Assembly: GCA_026391795.1 (NCBI GenBank)
Contig: JAPLDI010000004.1
Coordinates: 214,068 to 278,067 of the forward strand
Reading direction: 5' to 3'
Length of the DNA: 64,000 nucleotides
Source of the DNA: Bacteroidota bacterium
GTDB lineage: Bacteria; Bacteroidota; Bacteroidia; Bacteroidales; FEN-979
A program made the translations under genes and the position numbers. Positions 1-10,676 of the stretch are shown one piece after another (the first letter of the stretch is position 1; every line of letters starts with the position of its first letter). The notes under the pieces were generated by a model, which searched no databases, was not told the DNA's origin, and saw nothing but the letters and a program-made list of their open reading frames with translations.

Positions 1-281
1 AGATCATCGGGATCATCACAAAACCCTTCGTCCTCATGGTCCGGCTTTTTGCCAACATGACGGCAGGACACATCATCATCCTTGGCTTTATCAGTATCAT
101 CTTTATCTTCGGACAGATATCTGCAGCACTTGGTATCGGCGTGGGTATTCCCACACTGCTGTTCATGATCTTCATGGACCTGCTCGAGCTCCTGGTGGCA
201 TTTATCCAGGCGTACGTCTTTACCCTGTTATCAGCCCTTTATTTCGGACTGGCAACGGTTGAACCACATCACAGTTCATAA
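1..281 (+). CDS. atpB: F0F1 ATP synthase subunit a (AtpB), C-terminal part, truncated by window start
   Basis: Frame 3 is open from the window edge: IIGIITKPFVLMVRLFANMTAGH...; conserved subunit a C-terminal helices; followed by atpE. Confidence 0.95.
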   Translation, partial: IIGIITKPFVLMVRLFANMTAGHIIILGFISIIFIFGQISAALGIGVGIPTLLFMIFMDLLELLVAFIQAYVFTLLSALYFGLATVEPHHSS

Positions 282-311
282 AGTTTATAAAGTTATAAAG
301 TTCATAAAGTT
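275..311. repeat. Short tandem repeat, four copies of TTCATAAAG/TTTATAAAG-like units, beginning at the atpB stop codon
   Basis: ttcataaag tttataaag ttataaag ttcataaag. Confidence 0.85.
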
Positions 312-356
312 GCTTAATGCCTTGTTTAATATATAGTAATTAACCTTAAATCTTGA

Positions 357-620
<264 letters not shown>

Positions 621-676
621 GATCCGGGCGGGATTTTACGGGTTAACGGTTGGTTAAGGCGTAAAATCCAAATAAG

Positions 677-738
677 TTACTGCAGAGACGCAGAGACGCA
701 GAGGATATTATTTTGCGTCTTAGCGTCTAAGCGGTAAA
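677..738. repeat. Imperfect palindromic element built of AGACGCA-type units (dispersed intergenic repeat family)
   Basis: TTACTGCAGAGACGCAGAGACGCAGAGG...TTTTGCGTCTTAGCGTCTAAGCGGTAA; the two arms are imperfect reverse complements. Confidence 0.75.
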
Positions 739-772
739 CTGCAAAAAAGCCATTCAAATAAAACGTTAGAAT

Positions 773-1267
773 ATGGAACTTGTAAATCCCGGTATCGGCC
801 TGATCGTATGGATGACACTTGCATTCCTGGCCATCCTGTACATTCTCGGCAAGTATGCATGGAAACCGATCCTGAAGGCGTTGAAAGAAAGGGAATCAAC
901 CATTCATGAGGCATTGAATTCAGCTGAAAAGGCAAAAGAAGAGATGCTGAAATTGAAATTTTCCAATGAGGAGTTGTTGCAGGAAGCCAAGAATGAACGG
1001 GATGCCATTCTTGCAACAGCACGCAAGATAAAGGAATCGATCATCGAGGAATCAAAACAAAAAGCCTCGGAAGAAGCCAACCGGATCATCGTCGCCGCAA
1101 AGGAGAGTATTCAGAATGAGAAAATGAATGCCATGACCGACCTGAAGAACCAGCTTGCTGATCTTTCGCTGGATGTGGCGAAAAAAATCCTGAAAAGAGA
1201 ATTATCCGATCCCAAAAAACAGGAAGAATACGCAAAAGAATTGATCAAAGACGTGAAATTTAATTAG
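773..1267 (+). CDS. atpF: F0F1 ATP synthase subunit b
   Basis: N-terminal TM plus long charged coiled coil; between atpE and atpH. Confidence 0.95.
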   Translation: MELVNPGIGLIVWMTLAFLAILYILGKYAWKPILKALKERESTIHEALNSAEKAKEEMLKLKFSNEELLQEAKNERDAILATARKIKESIIEESKQKASEEANRIIVAAKESIQNEKMNAMTDLKNQLADLSLDVAKKILKRELSDPKKQEEYAKELIKDVKFN

Positions 1268-1275
1268 TCATTCCG

Positions 1276-1845
1276 TTGGAAAATATTTCACATATCGCGG
1301 TTCCTTATGCCAAAGCGCTCTTTGACCTTTCCATGGAGAAGAATGCCATTGACGATGTTTACAAAGATATGCTGGCGCTGGCTTCACTCTGTAAATCAAA
1401 CCGTGATTTTTACCTGATGCTGAAAAGCCCGATCCTGAAAACTGAAAAAAAGCAGAAAGTACTGACAGCGGTATTCAAGGACTCCCTTTCAGAGATCACG
1501 CGAGGGTTTTTAAAAATCATCACCGCAAAAAGAAGGGAAGCATTGTTGCCCGATATGGCCGTGGCATTTGTTGAACTTTATAAGGACTACAAAGGAATCC
1601 TTACCACTTACGTTAAGAGCGCAGTCCCGCTGACAGATGAGCTGCGTAAAGAGATCCTTAACCTGATGAGCGCACAAACGAAAGCGAACATAGAGCTTGT
1701 TGAAGAAATAAAGGCGGATCTGATCGGGGGGTTTGTTCTCCAGTGGAAAGACATGCAATATGATGCGAGTATCCTTAACCAGATCAACAGGATAAAGAAA
1801 GGATCCGCCAACATCAACCTGTACAAAACGAAATTGACCAAGTGA
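1276..1845 (+). CDS. atpH: F0F1 ATP synthase subunit delta (apparent TTG start)
   Basis: [25 protein letters not shown]; AtpH family N-terminus; operon context. Confidence 0.93.
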   Translation: MENISHIAVPYAKALFDLSMEKNAIDDVYKDMLALASLCKSNRDFYLMLKSPILKTEKKQKVLTAVFKDSLSEITRGFLKIITAKRREALLPDMAVAFVELYKDYKGILTTYVKSAVPLTDELRKEILNLMSAQTKANIELVEEIKADLIGGFVLQWKDMQYDASILNQINRIKKGSANINLYKTKLTK

Positions 1846-1894
1846 TTCAGAAGTTCAGAAGAAGGAAAAAGAAACCACAAATAAAGCGATAATC

Positions 1895-3484
1895 ATGGCA
1901 GAAATCAAGCCGGCGGAAGTTTCCGCAATATTAAGGCAGGAATTGGCCGGGTACAAGAATGAAGCCAGCCTGGAAGAGATCGGTACTGTTCTCACGATCG
2001 GTGACGGTATTGCCCGGATCTATGGCCTGACAAATGCCGAATCAGGTGAATTGATCGAATTTGAAAAGAACGGGATGAAGGCCATTGTGCTGAACCTCGA
2101 AGAAGATAATGTTGGTGCCGTGTTGCTCAGCGAAGCTCGTGACCTGACAGAAGGAGATACCGTAAAAAGGACGCGCAAAATTGCCTCGATCGATGTTGGC
2201 GAAGGGTTACTTGGAAGGGTTGTCAATACCCTCGGCGAACCGATCGACGGGAAAGGAAAAATCACCGGTGAGCGTTTTGAAATGCCGCTGGAGAGAAAAG
2301 CTCCTGGTGTAATTTACCGTCAGCCGGTGAACCAGCCGCTTCAAACAGGAATCAAGGCGATCGATGCCATGATCCCGATCGGTAGGGGCCAGCGTGAGCT
2401 GATCATTGGTGACCGCCAGACGGGAAAAACGGCCATCGCCATCGATGCCATCATCAACCAGAAGATGTTTTACGACAAGGGCGACCCTGTTATCTGTATC
2501 TATGTTGCAATTGGACAGAAGGGATCAACAGTTGCCAACATCGTGAAAACGCTCGAGGAAAAAGGAGCGATGCCCTATACAGTTGTAATTTCAGCTACCG
2601 CATCCGACCCGGCTGCCATGCAGTTCTACGCTCCGTTTGCAGGCGCGGCCATCGGGGAATTTTTCCGTGATACGGGACGCTCCGCTCTATGTATTTTCGA
2701 CGACCTTTCGAAACAGGCAGTGGCTTACCGTGAAGTTTCTTTGCTCCTCCGTCGTCCTCCGGGACGCGAAGCCTATCCCGGCGATGTTTTTTACCTCCAT
2801 TCCCGCCTGCTTGAAAGGGCTGCAAGGATCATTTCATCCGATGTCATTGCGAAACAGATGAACGACCTTCCGGCTTCTATCCGTGACATGGTGAAAGGAG
2901 GTGGCTCGCTGACCGCTCTTCCAATTATCGAAACACAAGCCGGCGACGTTTCTGCCTATATTCCAACCAATGTTATTTCAATTACCGACGGACAGATCTT
3001 CCTGGAGACAAACCTTTTCAACAGCGGGATCCGGCCTGCCATTAACGTAGGCATATCGGTATCGAGGGTCGGCGGAAACGCACAGATCAAATCCATGAAA
3101 AAGATTGCCGGCACCCTGAAGCTTGACCAGGCTGAGTACCGCGAGCTGGAAGCATTCTCGAAATTCGGTTCCGACCTTGATGCTTCGACAAAGGCAGTAC
3201 TCGATAAAGGCGCCCGGAATGTTGAAATTCTCAAACAGCTGCAATATACCCCCATGCCGGTTGAAAAACAGATCGCAATCATCTTTTGCGGAACCCGTAA
3301 CCTGCTGAAAAATATTCCTGCAGCAAATGTCGCAAACTTTGAGGTCGAATTCCTGAATCACATGGAATCGAGCCATAAGGAGGTGCTGAAAAATTTACAG
3401 GAAGGGAAATTGCTTGACGAAGATGTGAAAATCCTCGAGCAGGCAGCAAGTGAAATTTCAAAAAAATACGAAGCAAAGAAATAA
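1895..3484 (+). CDS. atpA: F0F1 ATP synthase subunit alpha
   Basis: [20 protein letters not shown]-loop; [17 protein letters not shown]. Confidence 0.98.
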   Translation: MAEIKPAEVSAILRQELAGYKNEASLEEIGTVLTIGDGIARIYGLTNAESGELIEFEKNGMKAIVLNLEEDNVGAVLLSEARDLTEGDTVKRTRKIASIDVGEGLLGRVVNTLGEPIDGKGKITGERFEMPLERKAPGVIYRQPVNQPLQTGIKAIDAMIPIGRGQRELIIGDRQTGKTAIAIDAIINQKMFYDKGDPVICIYVAIGQKGSTVANIVKTLEEKGAMPYTVVISATASDPAAMQFYAPFAGAAIGEFFRDTGRSALCIFDDLSKQAVAYREVSLLLRRPPGREAYPGDVFYLHSRLLERAARIISSDVIAKQMNDLPASIRDMVKGGGSLTALPIIETQAGDVSAYIPTNVISITDGQIFLETNLFNSGIRPAINVGISVSRVGGNAQIKSMKKIAGTLKLDQAEYRELEAFSKFGSDLDASTKAVLDKGARNVEILKQLQYTPMPVEKQIAIIFCGTRNLLKNIPAANVANFEVEFLNHMESSHKEVLKNLQEGKLLDEDVKILEQAASEISKKYEAKK

Positions 3485-3493
3485 CACACAAGG

Positions 3494-4387
3494 ATGCCGG
3501 GTTTAAAGGAAGTTCGTATACGTATTGCATCGGTTAAATCAACCCAGCAGATCACCAATGCTATGAAGATGGTGGCAGCCTCCAAGCTCCGGAAGGCGCA
3601 AACTGCCATTATCAAGCTAAGACCTTATGCGGCAAAACTGACAGAGATCATGCAAAACCTGAGTTCCAGTCTTGGCGACACAGGAGACAGCCCTTACACA
3701 CGCGAACGGATTCCGGAAAACGTCCTGCTGGTTGTGATCACGTCCAACCGCGGACTGTGCGGCGGTTTTAATTCGAACATCATCAAAGCCACCCTGAACC
3801 TTCTTTCCGGAACATACAATGCCCAGCTCAGGAAGGGCAATGTCAGCCTGATCACCATCGGAAGAAAAGCCTCGGAATTTTTCAGGAAAAGAGGATACAA
3901 CGTGGTGGAAAGTCATGACGACCTGTTTGACCACCTTACATTTGACAATGTTTCCCCCCTGGCCGAACAACTAATGAAGGCCTTCGCTGATAAAAAGTAC
4001 GACCGCATCCAGTTAATTTACAACCAGTTCAAGAATGCTGCAGTTCAGCGCCTGATAGTCGAGCAGTATCTTCCAGTCCTTCCGGTTACCCCGGTTGCAC
4101 CTGCTTCAGTGATGCATACGAAACATGCCGATTACATTTTTGAACCCGACCAGGAAACCATCGTTCAGCTGCTGATCCCGAAATCCCTCCGGATCCAGCT
4201 TTACAAATCGCTCCTCGACTCTTTTGCTTCCGAACAGGGCGCCAGGATGACAGCCATGCATCAGGCTACGGAAAACGCCAAGGAATTGCTCAGGGCACTT
4301 CAGATCTCATACAACAAGGCCCGCCAGCAGTCCATCACAAAAGAACTACTCGAAATTGTCGCCGGAGCGGAAGCCCTCAAAGGTTAA
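3494..4387 (+). CDS. atpG: F0F1 ATP synthase subunit gamma
   Basis: RIASVKSTQQITNAMKMVAASKLRKAQ; C-terminal ARMTAMHQATENAKELL. Confidence 0.97.
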   Translation: MPGLKEVRIRIASVKSTQQITNAMKMVAASKLRKAQTAIIKLRPYAAKLTEIMQNLSSSLGDTGDSPYTRERIPENVLLVVITSNRGLCGGFNSNIIKATLNLLSGTYNAQLRKGNVSLITIGRKASEFFRKRGYNVVESHDDLFDHLTFDNVSPLAEQLMKAFADKKYDRIQLIYNQFKNAAVQRLIVEQYLPVLPVTPVAPASVMHTKHADYIFEPDQETIVQLLIPKSLRIQLYKSLLDSFASEQGARMTAMHQATENAKELLRALQISYNKARQQSITKELLEIVAGAEALKG

Positions 4388-4399
4388 TTGCGAATTATG

Positions 4400-4432
4400 T
4401 TGCTTCGTCACTTCGTTCCTCGCAGTGACAGA
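4400..4432. repeat. Dispersed hairpin element of the GTCAYTGCGAGGAACGAAGTGACGAAGCAA type (minus orientation)
   Basis: ttgcttcGTCACTtcgttcctcgcAGTGACaga; 6-bp stem at 4407-4412/4424-4429. Confidence 0.65.
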
Positions 4433-4479
4433 TCTTCTTTGCATGCTTAGCGGGTAAAAATGTTTCGCCACTACGCATT

Positions 4480-4514
4480 TTTGCTCCTTTTTCTTCCATT
4501 CCTGCTTACCTTTG
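4480..4514 (+). promoter_or_regulatory. Putative Bacteroidota sigma-ABfr-type promoter upstream of ferritin
   Basis: TTTG (4480-4483), N23, TAccTTTG (4507-4514). Confidence 0.5.
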
Positions 4515-4538
4515 TATTCTACCTTTAATAATTGGATT

Positions 4539-5078
4539 ATGGTAACGAAATCTGTAGAAAAAGAAATTAATGAGCAGATACTCAGGGAAGAACATTCCTC
4601 AAGGATCTACATTGCGATGGCATCCTGGTGCCAGGTGAACGGCTACCAGGGCGCAGCAGCCTGGCTTTATGCCCAGGCGGATGAAGAACGCATTCACCAG
4701 TTGAAACTTATCCACTACCTTGACGACCGTGGAGGAAACGCCCAGTTATCGGACCTGGAAAAACCGGCACATAAATTTAAATCGCTGCTCGATGTTTTCC
4801 AGCAGGTGCTGAAACACGAAGAATATATATCTGCATCCATCAACGAAGTTTATTCGGTCAGTATAAAACAAAGCGACTTTGCCACCAGCAATTTCCTGCA
4901 ATGGTACATCACCGAGCAGACGGAGGAGGAAAGTACAGTGCGGGGAATACTCGATCAGATCCGGCTGGCAGGGGAGGATAAAGGCGGGCTGTTCATGATG
5001 GACAAGGAGCTGGCTGCACTTGCCGCTAAAAAACGGGCTTCGCTGCTGGCAATGGCCGGTATGAATGCTGGCGTTTAG
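4539..5078 (+). CDS. ftnA: Ferritin-like iron storage protein (start moved to the ATG at 4539, downstream of the promoter)
   Basis: INEQILREEHSSRIYIAMASWCQVNGYQGAAAWLYAQADEERIHQLKLI diiron helices. Confidence 0.93.
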   Translation: MVTKSVEKEINEQILREEHSSRIYIAMASWCQVNGYQGAAAWLYAQADEERIHQLKLIHYLDDRGGNAQLSDLEKPAHKFKSLLDVFQQVLKHEEYISASINEVYSVSIKQSDFATSNFLQWYITEQTEEESTVRGILDQIRLAGEDKGGLFMMDKELAALAAKKRASLLAMAGMNAGV

Positions 5079-5080
5079 AA

Positions 5081-5117
5081 AATTCCCGCATCCATCATTT
5101 CCGCATTCCCGCATTAC
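5081..5117. repeat. Degenerate CCCGCATT octamer repeat in the ferritin/DUF3109 gap
   Basis: aattcccgcatccatcatttccgcattcccgcatt. Confidence 0.55.
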
Positions 5118-5126
5118 TGGATCAAG

Positions 5127-5134
5127 TATCTTTG
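5127..5134 (+). promoter_or_regulatory. Putative -7 box TAtcTTTG, 5 nt upstream of ATG (possible leaderless transcript)
   Basis: aagTATCTTTGcaacATG. Confidence 0.35.
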
Positions 5135-5138
5135 CAAC

Positions 5139-5693
5139 ATGATCCAACTTGACAGCATTCTTATCTCAGATGACCTCCGCGATGTGCACTTTTGTTGCGA
5201 TCTTCAGCAATGCAAAGGTGCCTGTTGTGTTGAAGGAGATGGCGGCGCCCCCCTGGAAGAAGAGGAGATCTCTCTCCTGGAGGATTATATTGATGAGATA
5301 AAACTATTCATGGTTGAAAAGGGAATCGAAGAAGTAAAGAAGACCGGGATTTTCGATTATGATGCAGACGGGAAGTTTGTCACGCCACTGGTGAACGGGA
5401 ACGAATGCTGCTATGTTTTCTACGAGGATGGAATTGCGCGCTGTGCCATTGAAAAAGCCTTCCAGGAAAAAAAAATCCCATTCCCGAAACCCTTGTCATG
5501 TCACTTGTATCCTGTAAGGATAGAACAATTGCGCCATGGCGAAGCGGTGAATTATCACAAATGGAGCATCTGTCATAAAGCGCTTGAAAACGGGCGTAAA
5601 CTTGATCTACCCCTTTACCGGTTCCTGGAAGATTCTCTCATCCGGAAATACGGACGTTCGTGGTACAATAAATTGTTAAAACTGATTTATTAG
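5139..5693 (+). CDS. DUF3109-family cysteine-rich (putative Fe-S) protein
   Basis: CCDLQQCKGACCVEGDGGAPLEEEEISLLEDY; conserved cysteines throughout. Confidence 0.8.
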   Translation: MIQLDSILISDDLRDVHFCCDLQQCKGACCVEGDGGAPLEEEEISLLEDYIDEIKLFMVEKGIEEVKKTGIFDYDADGKFVTPLVNGNECCYVFYEDGIARCAIEKAFQEKKIPFPKPLSCHLYPVRIEQLRHGEAVNYHKWSICHKALENGRKLDLPLYRFLEDSLIRKYGRSWYNKLLKLIY

Positions 5694-5774
5694 CAGTTAA
5701 TTGGGTTATTAACATCTTCATCCCCGCATTTTAGTAATTACTCATTACTCATTTCCCCGGTTTATCACCTTCTT

Positions 5775-6028
5775 TTACCGCCAAGACGCAAAGGTGCACG
5801 AAGTACACACAAAGGATCACAAAGAGAATCTGCGTAAATCCGCGTAATTCAGCGAGAAATTTTTGTACGAATGCTTTTTAAACTGTAGAGGTCGCAAAGG
5901 TTCTACGCAAATTCCGCAAAGAATTTTCGCGAAGAAAACGCGAAGTCCCTCTGTGTATCTCCGTAAATTCTCAGTGCTTCTCTGTGTAAATCTAAAGTGA
6001 GTCGGACCTGGTAACGCACAAAAAAGAT
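5775..6028. repeat. Cluster of degenerate intergenic repeats (TTACCGCCAAGACGCAAAGG..., CTGCGTAAATCCGCGTAAT, CTCTGTGTATCTCCGTAAATTCTC)
   Basis: First unit matches the arm of the 677-738 palindrome; similar short units recur through the gap. Confidence 0.6.
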
Positions 6029-6090
6029 TCACAAATCATTAGGTTTATCCTTAAATTAGCCTTATATTTGATATGTCAAAAACATAACAG

Positions 6091-6696
6091 TTGCCAGAGA
6101 CAAACAAAAATAGTATCTCCTGGGGTTTGAGCGGGGGCATGGGCAAGCAAGTGGTGTTTGTTCAGGAAACAAAGGGCAAGCGCAAATACATGCGAAGCTG
6201 GCCTAAGAAGATCGATAAGAAAAAGCGGACAGAATCCCAGAAAATGCACCTGAACAGGTTTTACACACTTGGAACAGGTTACTGGAAATATGTAAAAAGC
6301 AACCCCGATCTTCTTGCGGCTTACAAAGCGAAAGCCGTTTCACCTGTGAATGCCTATAACCTTGTCATGAAGGATTTCATGAGCGACCCGGAAATAATTG
6401 AGATCGTGCCCGATCCCACTTCTTCTGCAATGCAGCCGGTAATCCGGATTCGTGCCACGGATGTGATCGGGGTGAAAAAAGTAGATGTTACCCTAATGCA
6501 AACGGACGGTGCCATCGTCCTCTCCGGCTCTGCCAAGCGCTCCGGCCATACCGACAACTGGCTCTTTGCCTGTTCCCTGCCGGATCCTTCCATCCGGGAA
6601 CTCAGGGTAAAGGTGAAGGCCTATGACTTCCCGGAAAATTCCACAACCACCGAATGTCTTTTTCCCTTTCCTTTTATCGATACCCTGATCCGTTGA
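6091..6696 (+). CDS. Conserved hypothetical protein (TTG start inferred)
   Basis: 201-aa ORF with basic N-terminal half and beta-rich C-terminal half; no family recognised. Confidence 0.6.
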   Translation: MPETNKNSISWGLSGGMGKQVVFVQETKGKRKYMRSWPKKIDKKKRTESQKMHLNRFYTLGTGYWKYVKSNPDLLAAYKAKAVSPVNAYNLVMKDFMSDPEIIEIVPDPTSSAMQPVIRIRATDVIGVKKVDVTLMQTDGAIVLSGSAKRSGHTDNWLFACSLPDPSIRELRVKVKAYDFPENSTTTECLFPFPFIDTLIR

Positions 6697-6900
6697 CAGA
6701 CTATCCAAAGGATAGACTACTGATAGATGAGTGTTAAAGAAGTGATAGACGAGTGATAGGGAAATATCAAGCGCCGACTATATCTTCATTGAATATTCAC
6801 TGATGAAAGATGCATAAAAGATGAATGAAAGATCCATATTTCCCGTCCTGAGATTTATTGTATAATATTAAAATCAGTTAACAGAGGTGGTGTGGTGAGT

Positions 6901-6941
6901 ATTCTGCATTCCTGCATACCTGCATTCCAAATTCCTGCATT
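6901..6941. repeat. Octamer-type repeat (CCTGCATT) upstream of the first nuo operon
   Basis: attctgcattcctgcatacctgcattccaaattcctgcatt. Confidence 0.65.
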
Positions 6942-7034
6942 GATATATCTCAACCCATCAACTGATTTATTGCGTGCATAAATTGACATTTAGCTTTCTT
7001 CATATCTCCCTATTTTCTAATTGGATAAAATTTT

Positions 7035-7042
7035 TACCTTTG
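7035..7042 (+). promoter_or_regulatory. Putative -7 box TAccTTTG upstream of nuoA
   Basis: ttttTACCTTTGcggcc, 30 nt before ATG; no well-spaced -33 TTTG seen. Confidence 0.4.
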
Positions 7043-7071
7043 CGGCCAACTATCTGTTAACTGAATAACAT

Positions 7072-7422
7072 ATGAGTGCTGAAAGCCTGATTTTATTCTT
7101 TATTGTCGGGGCATTTCTGGTAGGTGGCGCCCTCGTCTTCTCCAGTTTTATTCCTCCCACTTCAACCAATCCACAGAAATCTGAAACCTACGAATGCGGC
7201 ATCCCCACCGAGGGATTGTCATGGCTTCAGTTCAATGTCGGGTACTACCTCTTTGCAATTATTTTCCTGGTATTCGATGTTGAAACGGTATTTATTTTTC
7301 CATGGGCGAAGGTTATGAAGGAAACAGGGATGATCGGTTTCGTTGAAATCGTCATTTTCTTTTTTGTCCTGGGTATTGGTTTGCTTTATGCCTGGAAGAA
7401 AGGAGCATTAAAATGGGAATAA
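7072..7422 (+). CDS. nuoA: NADH-quinone oxidoreductase subunit A (locus 1)
   Basis: [44 protein letters not shown]. Confidence 0.96.
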   Translation: MSAESLILFFIVGAFLVGGALVFSSFIPPTSTNPQKSETYECGIPTEGLSWLQFNVGYYLFAIIFLVFDVETVFIFPWAKVMKETGMIGFVEIVIFFFVLGIGLLYAWKKGALKWE

Positions 7423-7964
7423 AGAACATGAAAGAAAAGGATTTCCGGGATAACGAAACCCTTGAATCCTTCAAAAAAACCGGCCAGGGGATCCTTCTTA
7501 CGACCATCGATGACATCATCGACTGGGGCCGCTCAAATTCTGTCTGGCCATTGACCTTCGCAACCAGCTGTTGCGGTATCGAAATGATGGCCACAGGCGC
7601 TTCACGTCACGACTTTGCCCGGTTCGGGATTGAGGTGTACCGTGCAAGTCCCCGCCAGGCCGATGTAATCGTAGTGGCAGGAACCATCGTAAACAAGATG
7701 GCCCCGGTCCTCAAGAGGCTTTACGACCAGATGTCGGAGCCAAAATATGTGATTGCAATGGGTGCCTGCGCCGTTTCCGGCGGACCTTTCTACTATAATT
7801 GTTACCATGTCGTCAGGGGTGTTGACCATGTCATCCCGGTGGATGTCTATATCCCCGGCTGCCCTCCGCGTCCCGAAGCTCTTCTTTATGGCGTCATGCA
7901 GTTGCAACGCAAGATCAAACTTGCACACATCACTGATGCAGTTAAAATCCAAAAAGTTAAATGA
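7413..7964 (+). CDS. nuoB: NADH-quinone oxidoreductase subunit B (locus 1)
   Basis: [42 protein letters not shown]. Confidence 0.97.
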   Translation: MGIKNMKEKDFRDNETLESFKKTGQGILLTTIDDIIDWGRSNSVWPLTFATSCCGIEMMATGASRHDFARFGIEVYRASPRQADVIVVAGTIVNKMAPVLKRLYDQMSEPKYVIAMGACAVSGGPFYYNCYHVVRGVDHVIPVDVYIPGCPPRPEALLYGVMQLQRKIKLAHITDAVKIQKVK

Positions 7965-7976
7965 TTTAGCTCTACC

Positions 7977-8435
7977 ATGGATCTCGAAAAATTAAAGGAA
8001 AGAGTACTTACCCTTGTTCCCGAAGCAGAATTTGAAGAAAACAAACAGTTCCTCACGTTCTTTCTACCCGCCGGGAAGCTTCATGCAACGGCACTGCGGC
8101 TGAAAGAAGATACGGATACCGCTTTTGATTATCTCTTCTGCCAGAGCGGCACCGATATGGTCAAGTACCTCATGGTGGTTTACCACCTTGAATCCACAAG
8201 CCTTGGACATTCGCTTGTTATGAAAGTAAAGACCGAAGACCGCGAAACCCCTGCATTCGACACGGTTTGTGATATCTGGCGAACAGCCGAATTTCATGAG
8301 AGGGAGATCTATGACCTTCTCGGAATCCGGTTTACCAACCACCCCGACCTCCGCCGGATTTTCCTGGATGAGAACTGGGCCGGTCATCCCCTTAGAAAAG
8401 ATTATCAGGACGAAGTAAACATCGTTGAATTTTAA
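7977..8435 (+). CDS. nuoC: NADH-quinone oxidoreductase subunit C (locus 1)
   Basis: FHEREIYDLLGIRFTNHPDLRRIFLDENWAGHPLRKDY. Confidence 0.96.
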   Translation: MDLEKLKERVLTLVPEAEFEENKQFLTFFLPAGKLHATALRLKEDTDTAFDYLFCQSGTDMVKYLMVVYHLESTSLGHSLVMKVKTEDRETPAFDTVCDIWRTAEFHEREIYDLLGIRFTNHPDLRRIFLDENWAGHPLRKDYQDEVNIVEF

Positions 8436-8437
8436 GT

Positions 8438-9565
8438 ATGAAAGAAGTCATCCATACCCCTGTTCCCTCCGTTGAAGAAGAGGAATATCACATCAATATG
8501 GGGCCACAGCATCCGTCAACGCACGGAGTGCTCCGGTTGGTAGTTTCCCTCCAGGGAGAGATCGTAAAGAACCTGAAACCGCATTGCGGTTACATCCACC
8601 GCGGGATGGAAAAGATGTGCGAAAAAGACACCTATCCCCAGATCATTCACCTGACCGACCGGATGGACTATCTTTCGGCGCACATCAACAACCATGCAGT
8701 CTGCCTGCTGGTGGAAAATGCCCTGCAGATCGAAGTTCCTGAAAGGGTTAAATACATCCGCACCATCATGGACGAACTCTGCCGGATCCAGTCTCACCAG
8801 CTCTGGTGGGCAAGCTTCGGGATGGACCTCGGCGGACTGACCTGCTTCTTCTACGGACTGAGAGACCGGGAAAAGATCCTCGACATATGGGAAGAAACAA
8901 CCGGCGCACGGTTCCTTCAGAGTTATTATACACCGGGCGGGCTGATGTGGGACATTCATCCCGATTTCCAGAAAAACGTTAAGGCATTCATCAAGTATTT
9001 CAGGAAAAAGATCAGGGATTATGAAAAGATCCTTTCCGGTAATGTGATTTTTACAGAACGTTCAAGGAACATCGGCCTCATGACCAAAGAGGAGGCAATC
9101 TCCTATGGCGTGACAGGTCCTTCCGGAAGAGGCTCCGGCTGGTCATGTGATATCCGGAAACACCATCCGTATGCTCTTTATGATAAGGTTGAATTTAAAG
9201 AAATACTTTACCACGAAGGCGATACCCTTGCCCGGTACATGGTGAGAATGGACGAAATGTACGAATCGATGCACATTATTGAACAACTCATCGATAACAT
9301 TCCCGAAGGAGATTTTTCGGCTAAAATGAAAGCCGTAATCAAACTGCCGGCCGGTGAATATTATCAGCGGGTGGAAAGTGCCCGGGGCGACCTCGGCATA
9401 TACTGTATCAGCGATGGTAATAAAACGCCTTACCGTATGAAGTTCCGTACACCGAGCTTCAGCAACCTTTCAGTTCTTGATCATATCAGCAGGGATCTGA
9501 AAATTGCCGACCTGGTTGCCATCGGCGGCTCCCTCGATCTAGTTATTCCGGATATTGACAGATAA
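8438..9565 (+). CDS. nuoD: NADH-quinone oxidoreductase subunit D (locus 1)
   Basis: [35 protein letters not shown]. Confidence 0.97.
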   Translation: MKEVIHTPVPSVEEEEYHINMGPQHPSTHGVLRLVVSLQGEIVKNLKPHCGYIHRGMEKMCEKDTYPQIIHLTDRMDYLSAHINNHAVCLLVENALQIEVPERVKYIRTIMDELCRIQSHQLWWASFGMDLGGLTCFFYGLRDREKILDIWEETTGARFLQSYYTPGGLMWDIHPDFQKNVKAFIKYFRKKIRDYEKILSGNVIFTERSRNIGLMTKEEAISYGVTGPSGRGSGWSCDIRKHHPYALYDKVEFKEILYHEGDTLARYMVRMDEMYESMHIIEQLIDNIPEGDFSAKMKAVIKLPAGEYYQRVESARGDLGIYCISDGNKTPYRMKFRTPSFSNLSVLDHISRDLKIADLVAIGGSLDLVIPDIDR

Positions 9566-9575
9566 TACATTCAAT

Positions 9576-10673
9576 ATGGCTTCTACTAATATCTATGACA
9601 ATTTTGTAACCTCATTAACGCAGTCGATCCACAATGGGCTTTACAGTTCAATGTCTCCCACCTGGGCGCTCATTACGGAACTGGCCATCATCGGGTTTGT
9701 GTTCCTGATGTTTTATGCGCTGGTCGGCCTCTTCCTGGTTTATGCCGAACGGAAGGTCTGCGCATTCATGCAAAACCGGGTAGGCCCAAACCGGGTAGGA
9801 AAGTACGGCATCTTTCAAACCATTGCCGATTTCATTAAATTGCTGATGAAGGAATTGGTGGTTATTAAAAATTCCGATAAACTGCTCTTTACCCTTGCGC
9901 CTTTCATCATCATCATCGCTTCTTTTATGGCGGTAGCTGCTATTCCTTTTGCAAAAGGGCTTCATGCCATCGACTTTGACATCGGCATCCTTTATGTGAT
10001 TGCTGTTTCATCATTGGGCGTTGTAGGTGTGCTGTTGGCAGGATGGTCGAGCAACAACAAATATTCACTTATCGGTGCAATGCGAAGCGGTGCACAGATC
10101 ATCTCCTATGAATTGTCGGTCGGGATGTCGCTGCTCACGATTGTTATCCTGGCAGGAACCATGCAGTTTTCTGAAATTGTTCAGGGTCAGGAATTCGGAT
10201 GGTTTATTTTCAAGGGACATATTCCAGCCGTTATCGCCTTCCTGATTTTCCTGATAGCATCCACCGCTGAAACAAACCGCGGACCTTTTGACCTTGCCGA
10301 AGCCGAATCTGAATTGACAGCCGGTTTCCATACCGAATATTCCGGCATCAAATTCGCCTTCTTCTTCCTGGCCGAATACATGAATATGTTCCTTGTCGCC
10401 TCCATCGGTGCAACGATCTTCCTCGGAGGCTGGATGCCTTTTCATGTTTCCGGCTGGATCGGGTTTAACCAGGTAATGGACTACATTCCACCTACTTTCT
10501 GGTATCTTGGCAAAACGGGATTTATCATCTTCCTGATGATGTGGTTCAAATGGACGTTCCCGCGACTGAGGATCGACCAGCTTCTGACCCTCGAATGGAA
10601 ATACCTCTTACCCATCAACCTTTTCAACATTCTCCTGATGGCATTTATAGTATTAATGGGTTGGCATTTTTAA
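9576..10673 (+). CDS. nuoH: NADH-quinone oxidoreductase subunit H (locus 1)
   Basis: [63 protein letters not shown]. Confidence 0.97.
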   Translation: MASTNIYDNFVTSLTQSIHNGLYSSMSPTWALITELAIIGFVFLMFYALVGLFLVYAERKVCAFMQNRVGPNRVGKYGIFQTIADFIKLLMKELVVIKNSDKLLFTLAPFIIIIASFMAVAAIPFAKGLHAIDFDIGILYVIAVSSLGVVGVLLAGWSSNNKYSLIGAMRSGAQIISYELSVGMSLLTIVILAGTMQFSEIVQGQEFGWFIFKGHIPAVIAFLIFLIASTAETNRGPFDLAEAESELTAGFHTEYSGIKFAFFFLAEYMNMFLVASIGATIFLGGWMPFHVSGWIGFNQVMDYIPPTFWYLGKTGFIIFLMMWFKWTFPRLRIDQLLTLEWKYLLPINLFNILLMAFIVLMGWHF

Positions 10674-10676
10674 ACT

